A stretch of 49,129 nucleotides of DNA from Planctomycetaceae bacterium (GCA_029259815.1 JAJDEJ010000091.1:1-49129), one strand, 5' to 3'; numbered from the stretch's first letter, positions 26,767 to 35,055 are shown. Notes: generated by a model not told the origin, from the sequence alone. Numbers and translations: made by a program.

Positions 26767-26892
26767 ATGCTTGGAATCGTCATTGCAATCATCGCTGTTG
26801 TCATCTCCATCGTGAGCGTCGCCATTCAACTCATCAGCCTTCGCAGCTCGGTTGACGCCATCGCCCTGCAGATGCAGGAGAGCAGCAAGTGA
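26767..26892 (+). CDS. Small single-helix membrane peptide (41 residues)
   Basis: Reads MLGIVIAIIAVVISIVSVAI, then a polar tail with LRSSVDAIALQMQESSK. One strong transmembrane segment spans residues 2-23, followed by a short helical tail. AAAGG lies about eight bases before the ATG, and a terminator-like hairpin follows at 27037-27067. I recognise no family. Length, hydrophobicity and flanking signals support a real small protein, but comparison is needed. Confidence 0.55.
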   Translation: MLGIVIAIIAVVISIVSVAIQLISLRSSVDAIALQMQESSK

Positions 26893-27036
26893 ATCGTCAG
26901 CGAGACGAGGCCTTCTCCACGCGGGCCACTCTCGACGCGGGCCACTGGGATCAACGTCTATCGATCAGCAGTGCGGGCCATCACGGAATGCGGGCACTGG
27001 AGTCCATCGATCAGAGATGGACTCTGAAAAGAAATC

Positions 27037-27067
27037 AGCCGGTCGACACACATTGTGCCGGCCGGCT
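27037..27067 (+). terminator. Terminator-like hairpin after the 41-residue ORF
   Basis: AGCCGG and CCGGCT pair, with an inner CACA/TGTG stem; TCTTTC follows. Moderate strength. Confidence 0.55.
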
Positions 27068-27319
27068 TCTTTCGCAAAGTGCCGTAGCCAACAGACTCAT
27101 CGGGAGTGACACCGTCCTCTCAAGAGCCGCAGAGGTCAGTCGGACGACAATCCCGTGAATTGCGGCAACTTCTGCCGGACAACTCTGTCCACGCTTGCGA
27201 CCCGACCAATCGCGCCAACTGTGCTGACTGCATCGGTCGACGAGACCTGCGTTCAGTCGCCCCTCTTGGGCCCGTCCCGCGACGTCAGCGTTCGCCTTTC
27301 AGACGATGTCTGTTGTATC

Positions 27320-27480
27320 CCCCCTCTCCCCTTGAGGGAGAGGAACAGATTCTGATGCGTCAGCGAAGAATCAGGGTGAGGGGCCTGCAGGGATTGATGC
27401 ATAGGATCGTCATCAACGCTCACCCCTCACCCTGATTCGTCGCTTCGCTTGAAGGCTGTCCCTCTCCCTCCAGGGGAGAA
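27320..27480. repeat. Inverted pair of 60-nt CCCTCTCCCC repeat units
   Basis: Left unit about 27320-27383 (CCCCTCTCCCCTTGAGGGAG ... GGTGAGGGG) and right unit about 27424-27480, in inverse orientation. A third unit lies at 49010-49060. All share the order CCCTCTCCCC, GAGGGAGAGG, ACAG, CAGGGTGAGG. The right end carries GGGGAGAAGGA, which serves as the ftsW Shine-Dalgarno. Confidence 0.85.
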
Positions 27481-27489
27481 GGACGACCC

Positions 27490-28647
27490 GTGACTCCACC
27501 CCCGCTTCTCATGCAGCTCACCCGTGATGCTTTCGTTGCGACCGTCCTGATGCTGCTCGGTGTCGGGCTGCTGATGGTGTTGAGCGCGAGTATCACGTCA
27601 CGACCCTCGACGAGCGATCAGGTCTATCTCAGTCGGCACCTTGTTTTTCTCACAGTCGCGATCGTCGTCGGAGTGACCGCTGCTCTGTCGCCTCCAGGAT
27701 TCTGGAGACGAATCGCCCCCTGGGCCTTCCTCGCGACGCTCGTGCTGCTGGCGGCTGTGCTGATCCCCGGTGTGGGGACCGAAGTGAATGGTGCCCGTCG
27801 CTGGCTGCGATACGGCCCGGCGTCACTCCAGCCGTCCGAGATTGCGAAGGTCTCGCTTCCTTTGTTTCTCTGTTGGGTGATCGATCGGCGTCGAGGAAAG
27901 AACGGCCAGATCGAAGTCGCCGCCCCGCCGCTGATTCCGATTGCGCTGACCGTGTTCCTCGTCCTGCAGGAACCGGACCTCGGCACGTCGTTGTTCCTCT
28001 GTCTCACATCGATGATCTGCCTGTTTATCGCCGAGTGGCCGTTGTGGCAGTTTGTGCTCGCGGGGGGATTCGCCGTGCCCTTCGCTGCGGGCGTCGTGGC
28101 CCTCAAGCCCTATCAGATGGAACGCATCAACGGATTTTTCGCCGCGTGGAGAGAGTTTGAAGAAGCTCCGTATCAGATCCAGCAGTCACTGACGACGCTC
28201 GGCGTCGGCGGAGGCACGGGGGTCGGACTGGGTCGAGGGGCACAGAAGCTGAGTTTCCTGCCAGAAGCCAACACCGACTTCGTGTTCGCTGTGATCGGCG
28301 AGGAACTCGGCGTCCTTGGCACATTAGGACTAATCAGTCTCTGGGTCGCCTTCTTTCTGTTGGGACTCCGGTTGATTACTCGGCTGCCTCGCCACACGTT
28401 TGCCTTCGCTGCCGCGACGACACTCCTGACACAGCTCGTCCTGCAAGCAGCAATCAACGCCTGCGTCGTGACGGCCCTGCTACCTCCCAAGGGCATCCCA
28501 CACCCACTTGTGAGCTACGGCGGCAGCAGTCTCGTGATGAGCGTGCTCGCCATCGGCATCATCCTCAGCCTCGCCCGTGACACGTCGGAGTTTGCTCTTC
28601 CGCCACGCAACAAAGTCGACGAAACTCTCGAATCGCGAACTACCTAG
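27490..28647 (+). CDS. ftsW: SEDS-family peptidoglycan glycosyltransferase FtsW
   Basis: 385-residue polytopic membrane protein of the SEDS family, which polymerises lipid II with a partner class B penicillin-binding protein. Signatures: LMVLSASITS at the first helix, GARRWLRYGPASLQPSEIAK, FLPEANTDFVFAVIGEELG and IPHPLVSYGGSS. The position beside murG favours FtsW over RodA. The GTG start at 27490 has GAGAAGGA 8 bases before it; an ATG seven codons later is possible. The stop TAG begins a dispersed repeat (TAGTGCAAGCTGCC). Confidence 0.9.
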   Translation: MTPPPLLMQLTRDAFVATVLMLLGVGLLMVLSASITSRPSTSDQVYLSRHLVFLTVAIVVGVTAALSPPGFWRRIAPWAFLATLVLLAAVLIPGVGTEVNGARRWLRYGPASLQPSEIAKVSLPLFLCWVIDRRRGKNGQIEVAAPPLIPIALTVFLVLQEPDLGTSLFLCLTSMICLFIAEWPLWQFVLAGGFAVPFAAGVVALKPYQMERINGFFAAWREFEEAPYQIQQSLTTLGVGGGTGVGLGRGAQKLSFLPEANTDFVFAVIGEELGVLGTLGLISLWVAFFLLGLRLITRLPRHTFAFAAATTLLTQLVLQAAINACVVTALLPPKGIPHPLVSYGGSSLVMSVLAIGIILSLARDTSEFALPPRNKVDETLESRTT

Positions 28648-28721
28648 TGCAAGCTGCCAGCTTGCTCCGACGAATTGTCTTTTCGCCCTCCCAAGTGAGC
28701 AAGCTGCCAGCTTGCTCTACG
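28645..28721. repeat. Two GCAAGCTGCCAGCTTGC palindromes
   Basis: Near-identical palindromes at about 28648-28667 and 28697-28721, about 30 nt apart, fill most of the space between ftsW and murG. The first overlaps the ftsW stop codon. Confidence 0.85.
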
Positions 28722-28749
28722 ATACCTCTGCCGGTCGGAAAGTGAGCAT

Positions 28750-29859
28750 GTGACCGCACCTTTGTACGTCTTCGCCGGAGGAGCCACGGGAGGGCATCTC
28801 TTCCCGGGGATCGCCGTCGCTGAAAGTCTCGTCGAACGGGAACCCGATGCTCGCATCGTCTTCCTCGGCACGGATCGCCCGGTCGAACGCGACATTCTCG
28901 CCAAAACCGGTTACGAGCACGTGCCGCTCCTGAGAGAGAGCCAACGTCGCATCCGGCAGAGAGCCGGCGGTTTCGGGCGTGCTTATTTCGGAGCTGTTGA
29001 TCTGTTGCGAAACGGCAAGCCGCGAGCGGTGATTGGATGTGGAGGAGGCGCGTCGGTCGCGCCGGTCCTTGCCGCGCGACGACTACGCATACCCGTCCTC
29101 CTGCTCGAACAGAATGTTATCCCCGGCCGCGCAACGCGACTGCTGTCTCGGCTGAAGACGACAGTTTGTCTGACCTATGGGGAGACGGCCACACATCTGC
29201 CGAAGACTGCGTGTACCGATCCGACCGGGAATCCCGTCCGTCGGTCGATCACCCTGTTGGCAGACAGATCACCCACGACAGATCCGTCATCCGGTCCTCA
29301 AACGCTGCTCGTGCTTGGCGGAAGTCAGGGGGCCCATGCCATCAACGATGGTCTCCTGCACTTGGCCGAGCACCATCCGGAGTGTCTGAGCGGGTGGCAG
29401 ATCGTTCATCAGACCGGTCAAAGCGATGCCGATCGTGTGAAACACGGTTATCACCAGCTTGGGATCGATGCCGTGGGAGAACCTTTCTTTGATGACATGG
29501 TGTCCCACTACCGTGAGGCCAGTCTCGTCGTCTCACGCGCGGGAGGCACAACCCTCTCAGAACTCGCCTGTGCCGGGCTTCCAGCCGTGCTGGTGCCCTA
29601 TCCACATGCGAAGGACGATCATCAGACCGCGAATGCGAGAGTCTTTGCCGATGCAGGAGCTGCCGTTGTCATCAGCACCTCGTCTGACGAAAACTGGCAA
29701 TCATCTCTGGTGTCCGAACTATCGAGTCTCCTGAAGAACAACGAACGGCGACGTGCCATGTCGTTTGCCATGCGTGCTCTTGCTCGTCCACGTGCTGCGG
29801 ACGAGGTGGCGTCAATGATTGGGCTGCGACCGATTGAATACGAGTTGTCCATCCAGTGA
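28750..29859 (+). CDS. murG: UDP-GlcNAc:undecaprenyl-PP-MurNAc-pentapeptide GlcNAc transferase
   Basis: Makes lipid II from lipid I on the inner membrane face. 369 residues of GT-B fold. The N-terminal glycine loop GGATGGHLFPGIAVAE (residues 10-25), the second loop VLGGSQGAHAIND, and SRAGGTTLSELACAGLP with the following VPYPHAKDDHQ are MurG signatures. The start is GTG at 28750, with GGAAAGTGAG upstream partly in repeat-flanking DNA. It closes the murE, murF, mraY, ftsW, murG series; murC, ddl, ftsQ, ftsA and ftsZ are not beside it. Confidence 0.94.
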   Translation: MTAPLYVFAGGATGGHLFPGIAVAESLVEREPDARIVFLGTDRPVERDILAKTGYEHVPLLRESQRRIRQRAGGFGRAYFGAVDLLRNGKPRAVIGCGGGASVAPVLAARRLRIPVLLLEQNVIPGRATRLLSRLKTTVCLTYGETATHLPKTACTDPTGNPVRRSITLLADRSPTTDPSSGPQTLLVLGGSQGAHAINDGLLHLAEHHPECLSGWQIVHQTGQSDADRVKHGYHQLGIDAVGEPFFDDMVSHYREASLVVSRAGGTTLSELACAGLPAVLVPYPHAKDDHQTANARVFADAGAAVVISTSSDENWQSSLVSELSSLLKNNERRRAMSFAMRALARPRAADEVASMIGLRPIEYELSIQ

Positions 29860-30072
29860 CCGACTCGATCCGCGTCGTCTCGTGATTCGGGACGTCAGCG
29901 CATGGATGAGTGCTGTCTGGTGGCGCTCGCCGCTGGCTCGCGGCTAGACGTGGCGACCCCAATCGTGCCCCCTCCTTGTCCCCTTGTCTCCCCCTCTCCT
30001 TTTCTCCCGGATCGCAACAACTAACATCCAATCAACGAATGAGACTTCCCGCAGCCTCCACCATCCGGCAGA

Positions 30073-31095
30073 ATGGACCGCATGCAATGGACAGACAAAC
30101 ACCTGTTGTTGATCACTGGGGCGACCGGGCTGGTCGGAAGTCATGTCGCTGAGGAAGCGACGAAACGTGGGATCCGGGTGCGGGCGCTGGTGCGACCGTC
30201 GAGTAAGATCAAGCTCCTCCAGAAGCTGGGGGTCGAGTGGGTCAGCGGGGCGATGACCGAGCCGTTCTCACTCAAGGCGGCTCTCAACGGTGTCACACAC
30301 GTCGTGCACTGTGCGGCCATGGTCGGCGACTGGGGTAATGCACGACGCTATCACGAAGTCAACGTCGACGGGCTCGAATCGTTCCTCGAAGAGGCCCGGA
30401 TGTGTGATACGCTGAAACGCTTTGTCCACATCAGTTCGCTCGGCGTGTATCCAGTGCGTGATCATCACGGCACCGACGAATCGACTCCCCCGAGCGAAAC
30501 GGGTATCGACGGCTACACGACGAGCAAGATCGAAGCCGAAGCGATCATGACGCACTACGTCGAGCGGGAGAAGGTGCCCGCTGTCGCCCTGCGGCCCGGG
30601 TTCATCTATGGCCCCCGCGACAAGACGGTGCTGCCCCGCATCATCAGCCACCTGCGAGACGGCAAAGCGTCGTACATCGGCGACGGTGAAACGGTGCTCA
30701 ACAATACGTATGTCAAAAACCTGGTCGACGCGATCTTCCTGGCGGTTGAAAGGCACGATCATGTCGGCGAGTTTTTCAACATCCGGGACGGAACGCTCGT
30801 GACCAAGCGGCACTTCTTCGAGACGATCGCCAATTACGGACGACTCCCGCTGCCCAAACGCGAGATCCCCCTCGGGGCGGCGAAGGCCATTGCGACCGGT
30901 TGGGAGTGGCTGTGGCGAGCGATCAACATGAACTCGGCTCCCCTGATATCACAGGCAACCGTCAAATTCCTCGGCTACAACCTCGACTACTCGATCGACA
31001 AGGCGAAGAAAGAACTCGGATACAAACCCAAAGTCGACTTCAAGGACGCCATGCAGACCACCCTCGACTGGTATCGCCAGAAGGGACGGATCTGA
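30073..31095 (+). CDS. NAD-dependent epimerase/dehydratase (3-beta-HSD-like)
   Basis: 340-residue extended short-chain dehydrogenase. The NAD(P) loop is LLITGATGLVGSHVAE, the catalytic Tyr-Lys pair is in GYTTSKIEAEA, and LRPGFIYGPRD is the usual later motif. The pattern fits the 3-beta-hydroxysteroid dehydrogenase-like group, which acts on sterols, hopanoids, flavonoids or nucleotide sugars; the substrate is unknown. A second ATG four codons in (MQWTD) could also be the start. The stop overlaps the ATG of the next gene (TGATG), so the two are translationally coupled. Confidence 0.85.
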   Translation: MDRMQWTDKHLLLITGATGLVGSHVAEEATKRGIRVRALVRPSSKIKLLQKLGVEWVSGAMTEPFSLKAALNGVTHVVHCAAMVGDWGNARRYHEVNVDGLESFLEEARMCDTLKRFVHISSLGVYPVRDHHGTDESTPPSETGIDGYTTSKIEAEAIMTHYVEREKVPAVALRPGFIYGPRDKTVLPRIISHLRDGKASYIGDGETVLNNTYVKNLVDAIFLAVERHDHVGEFFNIRDGTLVTKRHFFETIANYGRLPLPKREIPLGAAKAIATGWEWLWRAINMNSAPLISQATVKFLGYNLDYSIDKAKKELGYKPKVDFKDAMQTTLDWYRQKGRI

Positions 31096-31385
31096 TGAGC
31101 ACCACTCTGCGCCCAGACGGAGAGAACACCGCGACACCGACTGCTGAGCAGCAGAACCAGTTCAGTTGGTGGAACGTGTGGGTGTTCCTTGCTCAGCGAA
31201 TGTTCCTGTACTTTGTGCTGTATGCCCTGTCGATCGGGCCGTTCTACTGGTCGTGGTACAAATCGCGATTCGTGGGCGGCTCAAGCATACTGGCCGCGTT
31301 CTACATGCCGCTGGTCTGGCTCGCCGACGCGGTCCCTCCGTTTGGCGCATGGATGAACTGGTACGTCCATCTGTGGATCGGGTAA
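31095..31385 (+). CDS. Hypothetical small membrane protein coupled to the dehydrogenase
   Basis: 96 residues, family not recognised. A polar N-terminus of about 25 residues is followed by a long hydrophobic part (VWVFLAQRMFLYFVLYALSI, then ILAAFYMPLVWLADAVPP), probably two helices rich in Tyr and Trp. The one-base TGATG overlap with the dehydrogenase stop suggests equal amounts of the two proteins, and perhaps a membrane anchor for the enzyme; that is inference. Confidence 0.65.
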   Translation: MSTTLRPDGENTATPTAEQQNQFSWWNVWVFLAQRMFLYFVLYALSIGPFYWSWYKSRFVGGSSILAAFYMPLVWLADAVPPFGAWMNWYVHLWIG

Positions 31386-31465
31386 TAACCGCGTGACAAC
31401 TGTTCCGCCACACGTTTCGGGACATATCATCAAGCTCGGCCCTGAGTCTCACCAGTTCCAGCCAT

Positions 31466-31565
31466 GTCATTCCCGCGCAGGCGGGAATCCAGACCGGGTT
31501 GAGCGCAGTGGCAGCGATGGATGACTCATCGGTGGTCGCTGGATTCCCGCCTGCGCGGGAATGAC
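31466..31565. repeat. Perfect 27-bp inverted repeat of the CATTCCCGCG family
   Basis: Arm 31466-31492 (GTCATTCCCGCGCAGGCGGG...) is the exact reverse complement of arm 31539-31565, with 46 nt between. The right arm ends ten bases before the stop of the sugar isomerase-like gene. A single related palindrome lies at 42469-42494. Confidence 0.92.
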
Positions 31566-31574
31566 GGAGGTTCG

Positions 31575-32510
31575 TCAGGATGCCGCGACAACATCTTTCA
31601 TCTTGGCGAGGCCCGTGCGGGCAACGTCTTCGGCGGGCTGCTTCCAGTAGTCGCGGTTGAACAGCTCGAGGGAGAGGGCTCCATTGAAGCCGATGCGACG
31701 CAGGATCTTGATGATCTCACTCAGTGGAGCGTTGCCGTCGCCCGGGTAAACACGGTCGGCATCATTCAGTTCCTGGCGCGGTCGATCTGTGGGGTAGTCG
31801 TTCATGTGGAAGCAGTGCAGGGCGGTGCCGGCGATGACGCTCAGCCCGTCGAACTCCGAGCCACCCCGGTAGACGTGATACACGTCCGGCAGCACACAGG
31901 CATCGGGATGCCCGCTTTCGACGGCGACGAACACTGCCTCACCCAGACGTGACAAGTTCCTGGAGGGTCCCCAGACTTCGACCTGCGGGGTCACGCCAAT
32001 CTGCGCCCCCGCTTCGAGGAGTGCTCCGTAGCGCTCGGCGACGGCAAAGAGGTCGAGCTTGGGCGAGTCCTGACCACTGGCACCGGCGGGTGGGGCGGCG
32101 ATGCGGGTACCGCCGATCGCTTTGACAAGTTCCATGTCACGTTTGGCGTCTTCGAGACCCTTCGCTCGTTGGGCCTCGTCATCGACGATCCAGTTAGCGA
32201 AACCGATGGCGCTCTCAACCTGGAGTCCGTGATCGTCGAGTCGCTTGCGAAGGTCGGAGAGTGAGCCGCCTGAGTCTTTGTGCTTCTGGATGTCACGAGT
32301 CCAAGGTTCGATGCCGTCGTAGCCGGTCTTGGCAGCGAGGTCGATCTCCTCAACGAGGGAGAGTTCCTGCCCGCGGATGGTGCCCGTGTTGAGGCAATAA
32401 CGGGGAGTGAACTCGGCAGGGGAGTGATCAGACGCGGTCGACGATGATCGCAGGGTGCACAGGGAGGCAGCAAGGGCCGTGCCGGTGGTGAGGGCGTCGC
32501 GTCGGTTCAT
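31575..32510 (-). CDS. Secreted sugar phosphate isomerase/epimerase-like TIM barrel protein
   Basis: 311 residues. The N-terminus [17 protein letters not shown] has a twin-arginine motif followed by a hydrophobic segment, suggesting Tat export. The rest fits the xylose-isomerase-like/AP-endonuclease-2 barrel: [13 protein letters not shown], a metal-site region with [27 protein letters not shown] and [13 protein letters not shown]. Such proteins are abundant in planctomycetes and act on sugars or inositols; the substrate here is unknown. The ATG at 32510 is the only start that keeps the signal. Confidence 0.83.
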   Translation of the reverse strand: MNRRDALTTGTALAASLCTLRSSSTASDHSPAEFTPRYCLNTGTIRGQELSLVEEIDLAAKTGYDGIEPWTRDIQKHKDSGGSLSDLRKRLDDHGLQVESAIGFANWIVDDEAQRAKGLEDAKRDMELVKAIGGTRIAAPPAGASGQDSPKLDLFAVAERYGALLEAGAQIGVTPQVEVWGPSRNLSRLGEAVFVAVESGHPDACVLPDVYHVYRGGSEFDGLSVIAGTALHCFHMNDYPTDRPRQELNDADRVYPGDGNAPLSEIIKILRRIGFNGALSLELFNRDYWKQPAEDVARTGLAKMKDVVAAS

Positions 32511-32527
32511 GGGAGTTCTCTGGTGGT

Positions 32528-32542
32528 GCTAATCCGCAAGCG
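32528..32542. repeat. Single arm of the CGCTTGCGG family
   Basis: GCTAATCCGCAAGCG, the reverse complement of the arm at 41159-41173. It lies just upstream of the sugar isomerase-like gene. Confidence 0.7.
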
Positions 32543-32576
32543 ATGGATGGGGCCATGAGCCAATTGTCGACAGAGA

Positions 32577-34067
32577 TTAGCCCGTGCCGCGGCCTTGATC
32601 GTAGGCTTCGAGGTCTTTGAGGAACAGGGCGAGAGACGATTGCAGGGTCTCGCGACTGACCTTCCAGGTCGGCTGGTCTTCGGTGTACTTGCTGCAATGG
32701 TCGACCAGCAGGCGGTGGAAGAACTTGAACAGATGACGAGGTGCGCGGAGGCGGGCGAAGATACTGATCAGTTCTTCGCGGGTGAGGGCCTCGTCGAACA
32801 GGTCCTTGACCGTGGGCGGCTTGTCGGCAAGCTTCGCACAGGCGCGGATGCGGTCGTTGGCGATGTCGTACAGCGACTCGCCCGTCCATTCGAGGGAGGG
32901 GATGAGGTTCTGTTTGTCGAGACGTGAGCGTTCGTAGAATTCCTTCTCCTGCCGATTGAGGTAGTGCACGACGGCTGCGGGTAGCAGCATCTTGAAGGCG
33001 ATGCCCGGATGCTTGAGGAACTTGTTGTCGAACATGGGCCACAGGAAGTCGCGGATGCGTTCGGGCGAGCCGTTAATCAGGTGCGGCTCGTCCAGACGGT
33101 CGACCATGACCACGATACTGGTGAAGCCGAGCGTCTGCAGGATGTTCTGGAGCTTCATCAACAACCCGTAGCGATCGTCGCTGCGGAACATGGTCGGCAT
33201 GGGCTGACCACTGACTTCAGAGCTGTCGAAATTCGCAAGGATCTTCCGGAGCGTGTTCGACTGATGATCGAGCACACGTACTTGCCGACGCACCTGCCAA
33301 CCCCGCCACATGAGGCGAAACTGACGGAACAGCCATGGTGCCCAGCCTGCAAGAATGATGGCTCCGACCCACCATCGGAGGAGTGTCTGCCATTCACTCT
33401 GCCAGAGGACAAGTCCGACCGTCACCGCTGTGACCACGATCCCGATCATGAGGTCGCGCCACGTCTTCCACGTGCGAAAGCCGAGCTTTCTTCGCAGTTG
33501 GTGCCAGCCCTGCTTGTGGGCCATGTCTCGATTGTGATCGTAGAATGTCGCGAGCAGCAGGATGTCGCGCTGTTGCAAGCGTGAGAGTTCCCGCAGGTCT
33601 TCCGGGCGAATCGTCTGTGACTCATCGACGGAATTCGGATCACGAATCCCGTCAGCGAGCTTGGTCGTCGCCAGCGTGAGGATGGCATCCATGTGATCCC
33701 AGAGTTTCCAGTTCGTCAGTGCCTTTTCCTGTTTGCGTTGCCGACCGTGCAGACGTTCGCGGAACGCGTCCAGAAACGTGTTGAAGTCGTCGTACTCAAT
33801 GATGAAGGCACGTTGTTGCGGATGTTCGAGGTTATGCCGACGCAGCTGCGAGACCATCTGCATGCGGAGGGCTGTTTTACCGGCTCCCTGTTCACCAAAG
33901 ACGACCGACGTTGAGGGCGCCTGGGGGTTGCCGAAGATCTTGTCCCAGGCAGGATGGTGAGTGCCCTCAAGGCAGTGCTTGAGGAACACATGATCCGACT
34001 GCGCATCCTCTTGAGCGAACGGGTTCTCCGTGATTCCGTAGTGGTCAAGGAGCTGGTGAACCTTCAT
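32577..34067 (-). CDS. Membrane P-loop NTPase, KAP-like
   Basis: 496 residues. Walker A GEQGAGKT lies at 58-65 and the probable Walker B, IVVMVDRLDEP, at 318-328. Two hydrophobic helices lie between them (LMIGIVVTAVTVGLVLW near 206-223, VGAIILAGWAPWLFRQF near 234-250). Membrane helices inserted between the Walker motifs are the mark of the KAP family, but overall similarity is not certain. The C-terminal third is helical and charged. It might organise a membrane-bound complex; the partner is unknown. It is divergent from the glycine-rich protein gene. Confidence 0.75.
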   Translation of the reverse strand: MKVHQLLDHYGITENPFAQEDAQSDHVFLKHCLEGTHHPAWDKIFGNPQAPSTSVVFGEQGAGKTALRMQMVSQLRRHNLEHPQQRAFIIEYDDFNTFLDAFRERLHGRQRKQEKALTNWKLWDHMDAILTLATTKLADGIRDPNSVDESQTIRPEDLRELSRLQQRDILLLATFYDHNRDMAHKQGWHQLRRKLGFRTWKTWRDLMIGIVVTAVTVGLVLWQSEWQTLLRWWVGAIILAGWAPWLFRQFRLMWRGWQVRRQVRVLDHQSNTLRKILANFDSSEVSGQPMPTMFRSDDRYGLLMKLQNILQTLGFTSIVVMVDRLDEPHLINGSPERIRDFLWPMFDNKFLKHPGIAFKMLLPAAVVHYLNRQEKEFYERSRLDKQNLIPSLEWTGESLYDIANDRIRACAKLADKPPTVKDLFDEALTREELISIFARLRAPRHLFKFFHRLLVDHCSKYTEDQPTWKVSRETLQSSLALFLKDLEAYDQGRGTG

Positions 34068-34432
34068 CGTTGTGTATCCTGTCTCGTCAGAAAGGTCGAG
34101 TCATTGCGGTTTATCCGATGATCGGAGCCCCTGCAAGAAATCGTACTCGCGTCTGAGACATTATGTCTCTTGTTAATAGAGATAGCGTGCGTAATTGGCG
34201 CACCAGGAATCAGGGTGCGCGACACTTCGCACACACCCCAAACGCATCTATTCAACCTCATCATTTTTGTTGACGTAATCGTTTGACATTCCTCGAACGT
34301 GAAGTTAGCCTCAACCCGCGTAGGCTGCGCAGGCATCCCAAGCCGGTATCCCAAGAGTATGCGGGCAATTGACGGACTTCGGGAATGGGTGACCAGCCTT
34401 GGACACTTAACTTTCAGGGGGAGGAACTGCAT
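34068..34432. promoter_or_regulatory. Divergent intergenic region with dyads
   Basis: 365 bp between the KAP-like gene and the glycine-rich gene. It holds the 15-nt palindrome GAGACATTATGTCTC (34155-34169), a GCGCACC/GGTGCGC hairpin (34198-34220) and a possible promoter (34283-34311). No gene is seen. Confidence 0.5.
34283..34311 (+). promoter_or_regulatory. Possible sigma-70-type promoter for the glycine-rich protein
   Basis: TTGACA at 34283-34288 is a perfect -35 box; 17 nt later TAGCCT (34306-34311) matches three of six -10 bases. It lies about 120 bp before the ATG. Confidence 0.35.
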
Positions 34433-34879
34433 ATGAAACGGAAGGCACTTTGGATGGCGGCAGCCCTGACCATGGGGCTGGCAATGGTCGTCGGAACATC
34501 GAACGCTGGCTGGCATAGCCACGGTTCGTACGGCGGCTCCGCTGGTTATGGTTCGAGCGGAGGCTCATACGGCTCGGGCGGATCGCACGGTCGCGTCCGT
34601 GTTCGCTATCGTGCACATGGTTCCAGTGGTGGATCCTATGGTTCGCGCGGCGGCTCTTACGGATCGAATGGTGGATCTTACGGTTCCGGCGGTGGGTCGT
34701 ACGGATCACATGGTTCGAGCGGCGGCTCTTACGGTTCCGGCGGATCACATGGCTCGAGAGGCGGCGGACTGTTGCGTCGCATTCACCGCCGCGCCCATGG
34801 CAGTAGTGGCGGGTCATACGGTTCAGGCGGATCCTATGGTTCAGGCGGATCTTACGGTTCGAGTGGCGGTTCTTACTGA
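34433..34879 (+). CDS. Secreted Gly/Ser/Tyr-rich repeat protein
   Basis: 148 residues. The signal peptide (LWMAAALTMGLAMVVG, cleavage near SNA-GW) is followed almost entirely by units of the form GGSYGS, interrupted by two similar basic segments (RVRVRYRAHGSS near 55-66 and LLRRIHRRAHGSS near 113-125). The composition suggests a disordered or self-assembling extracellular or wall protein; this is inference. GGGGGAGGA lies just before the ATG at 34433. A strong terminator follows. The repeated DNA may change length by slippage. Confidence 0.75.
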   Translation: MKRKALWMAAALTMGLAMVVGTSNAGWHSHGSYGGSAGYGSSGGSYGSGGSHGRVRVRYRAHGSSGGSYGSRGGSYGSNGGSYGSGGGSYGSHGSSGGSYGSGGSHGSRGGGLLRRIHRRAHGSSGGSYGSGGSYGSGGSYGSSGGSY

Positions 34880-34938
34880 GCGTCAACGCACCGATGTTTC
34901 AACTCCCCGATGGGGTTGAGACACTCAGAACACGACAA

Positions 34939-34982
34939 CGGAGAGCAGGACGGAACATTCCGGCCTGCTCTCCGTTTCTTTT
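34939..34982 (+). terminator. Intrinsic terminator after the glycine-rich protein gene
   Basis: CGGAGAGCAGG (34939-34949) pairs with CCTGCTCTCCG (34964-34974), followed by TTTCTTTT. Confidence 0.85.
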
Positions 34983-35055
34983 AGTCAGGCCTCCGCACAG
35001 ACTAGAGTAGAGTAGTGAGCACTTGATGGGGACCTTGCTCGTCCGGAATTTTGTG

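Larger units (their letters stand above)
26893..27489. other. Intergenic region with terminator and a long repeat
   Basis: About 600 bp without a convincing gene. It holds the hairpin at 27037-27067 and the inverted CCCTCTCCCC element at 27320-27480, which ends 10 bp before the ftsW start. Confidence 0.65.

Noticed and set aside
34500..34879. Short spaced repeats as a possible CRISPR array
   Set aside because: The units are 9-18 nt, in coding frame (GGSYGS) and without unique spacers, so they are protein-coding repeats.
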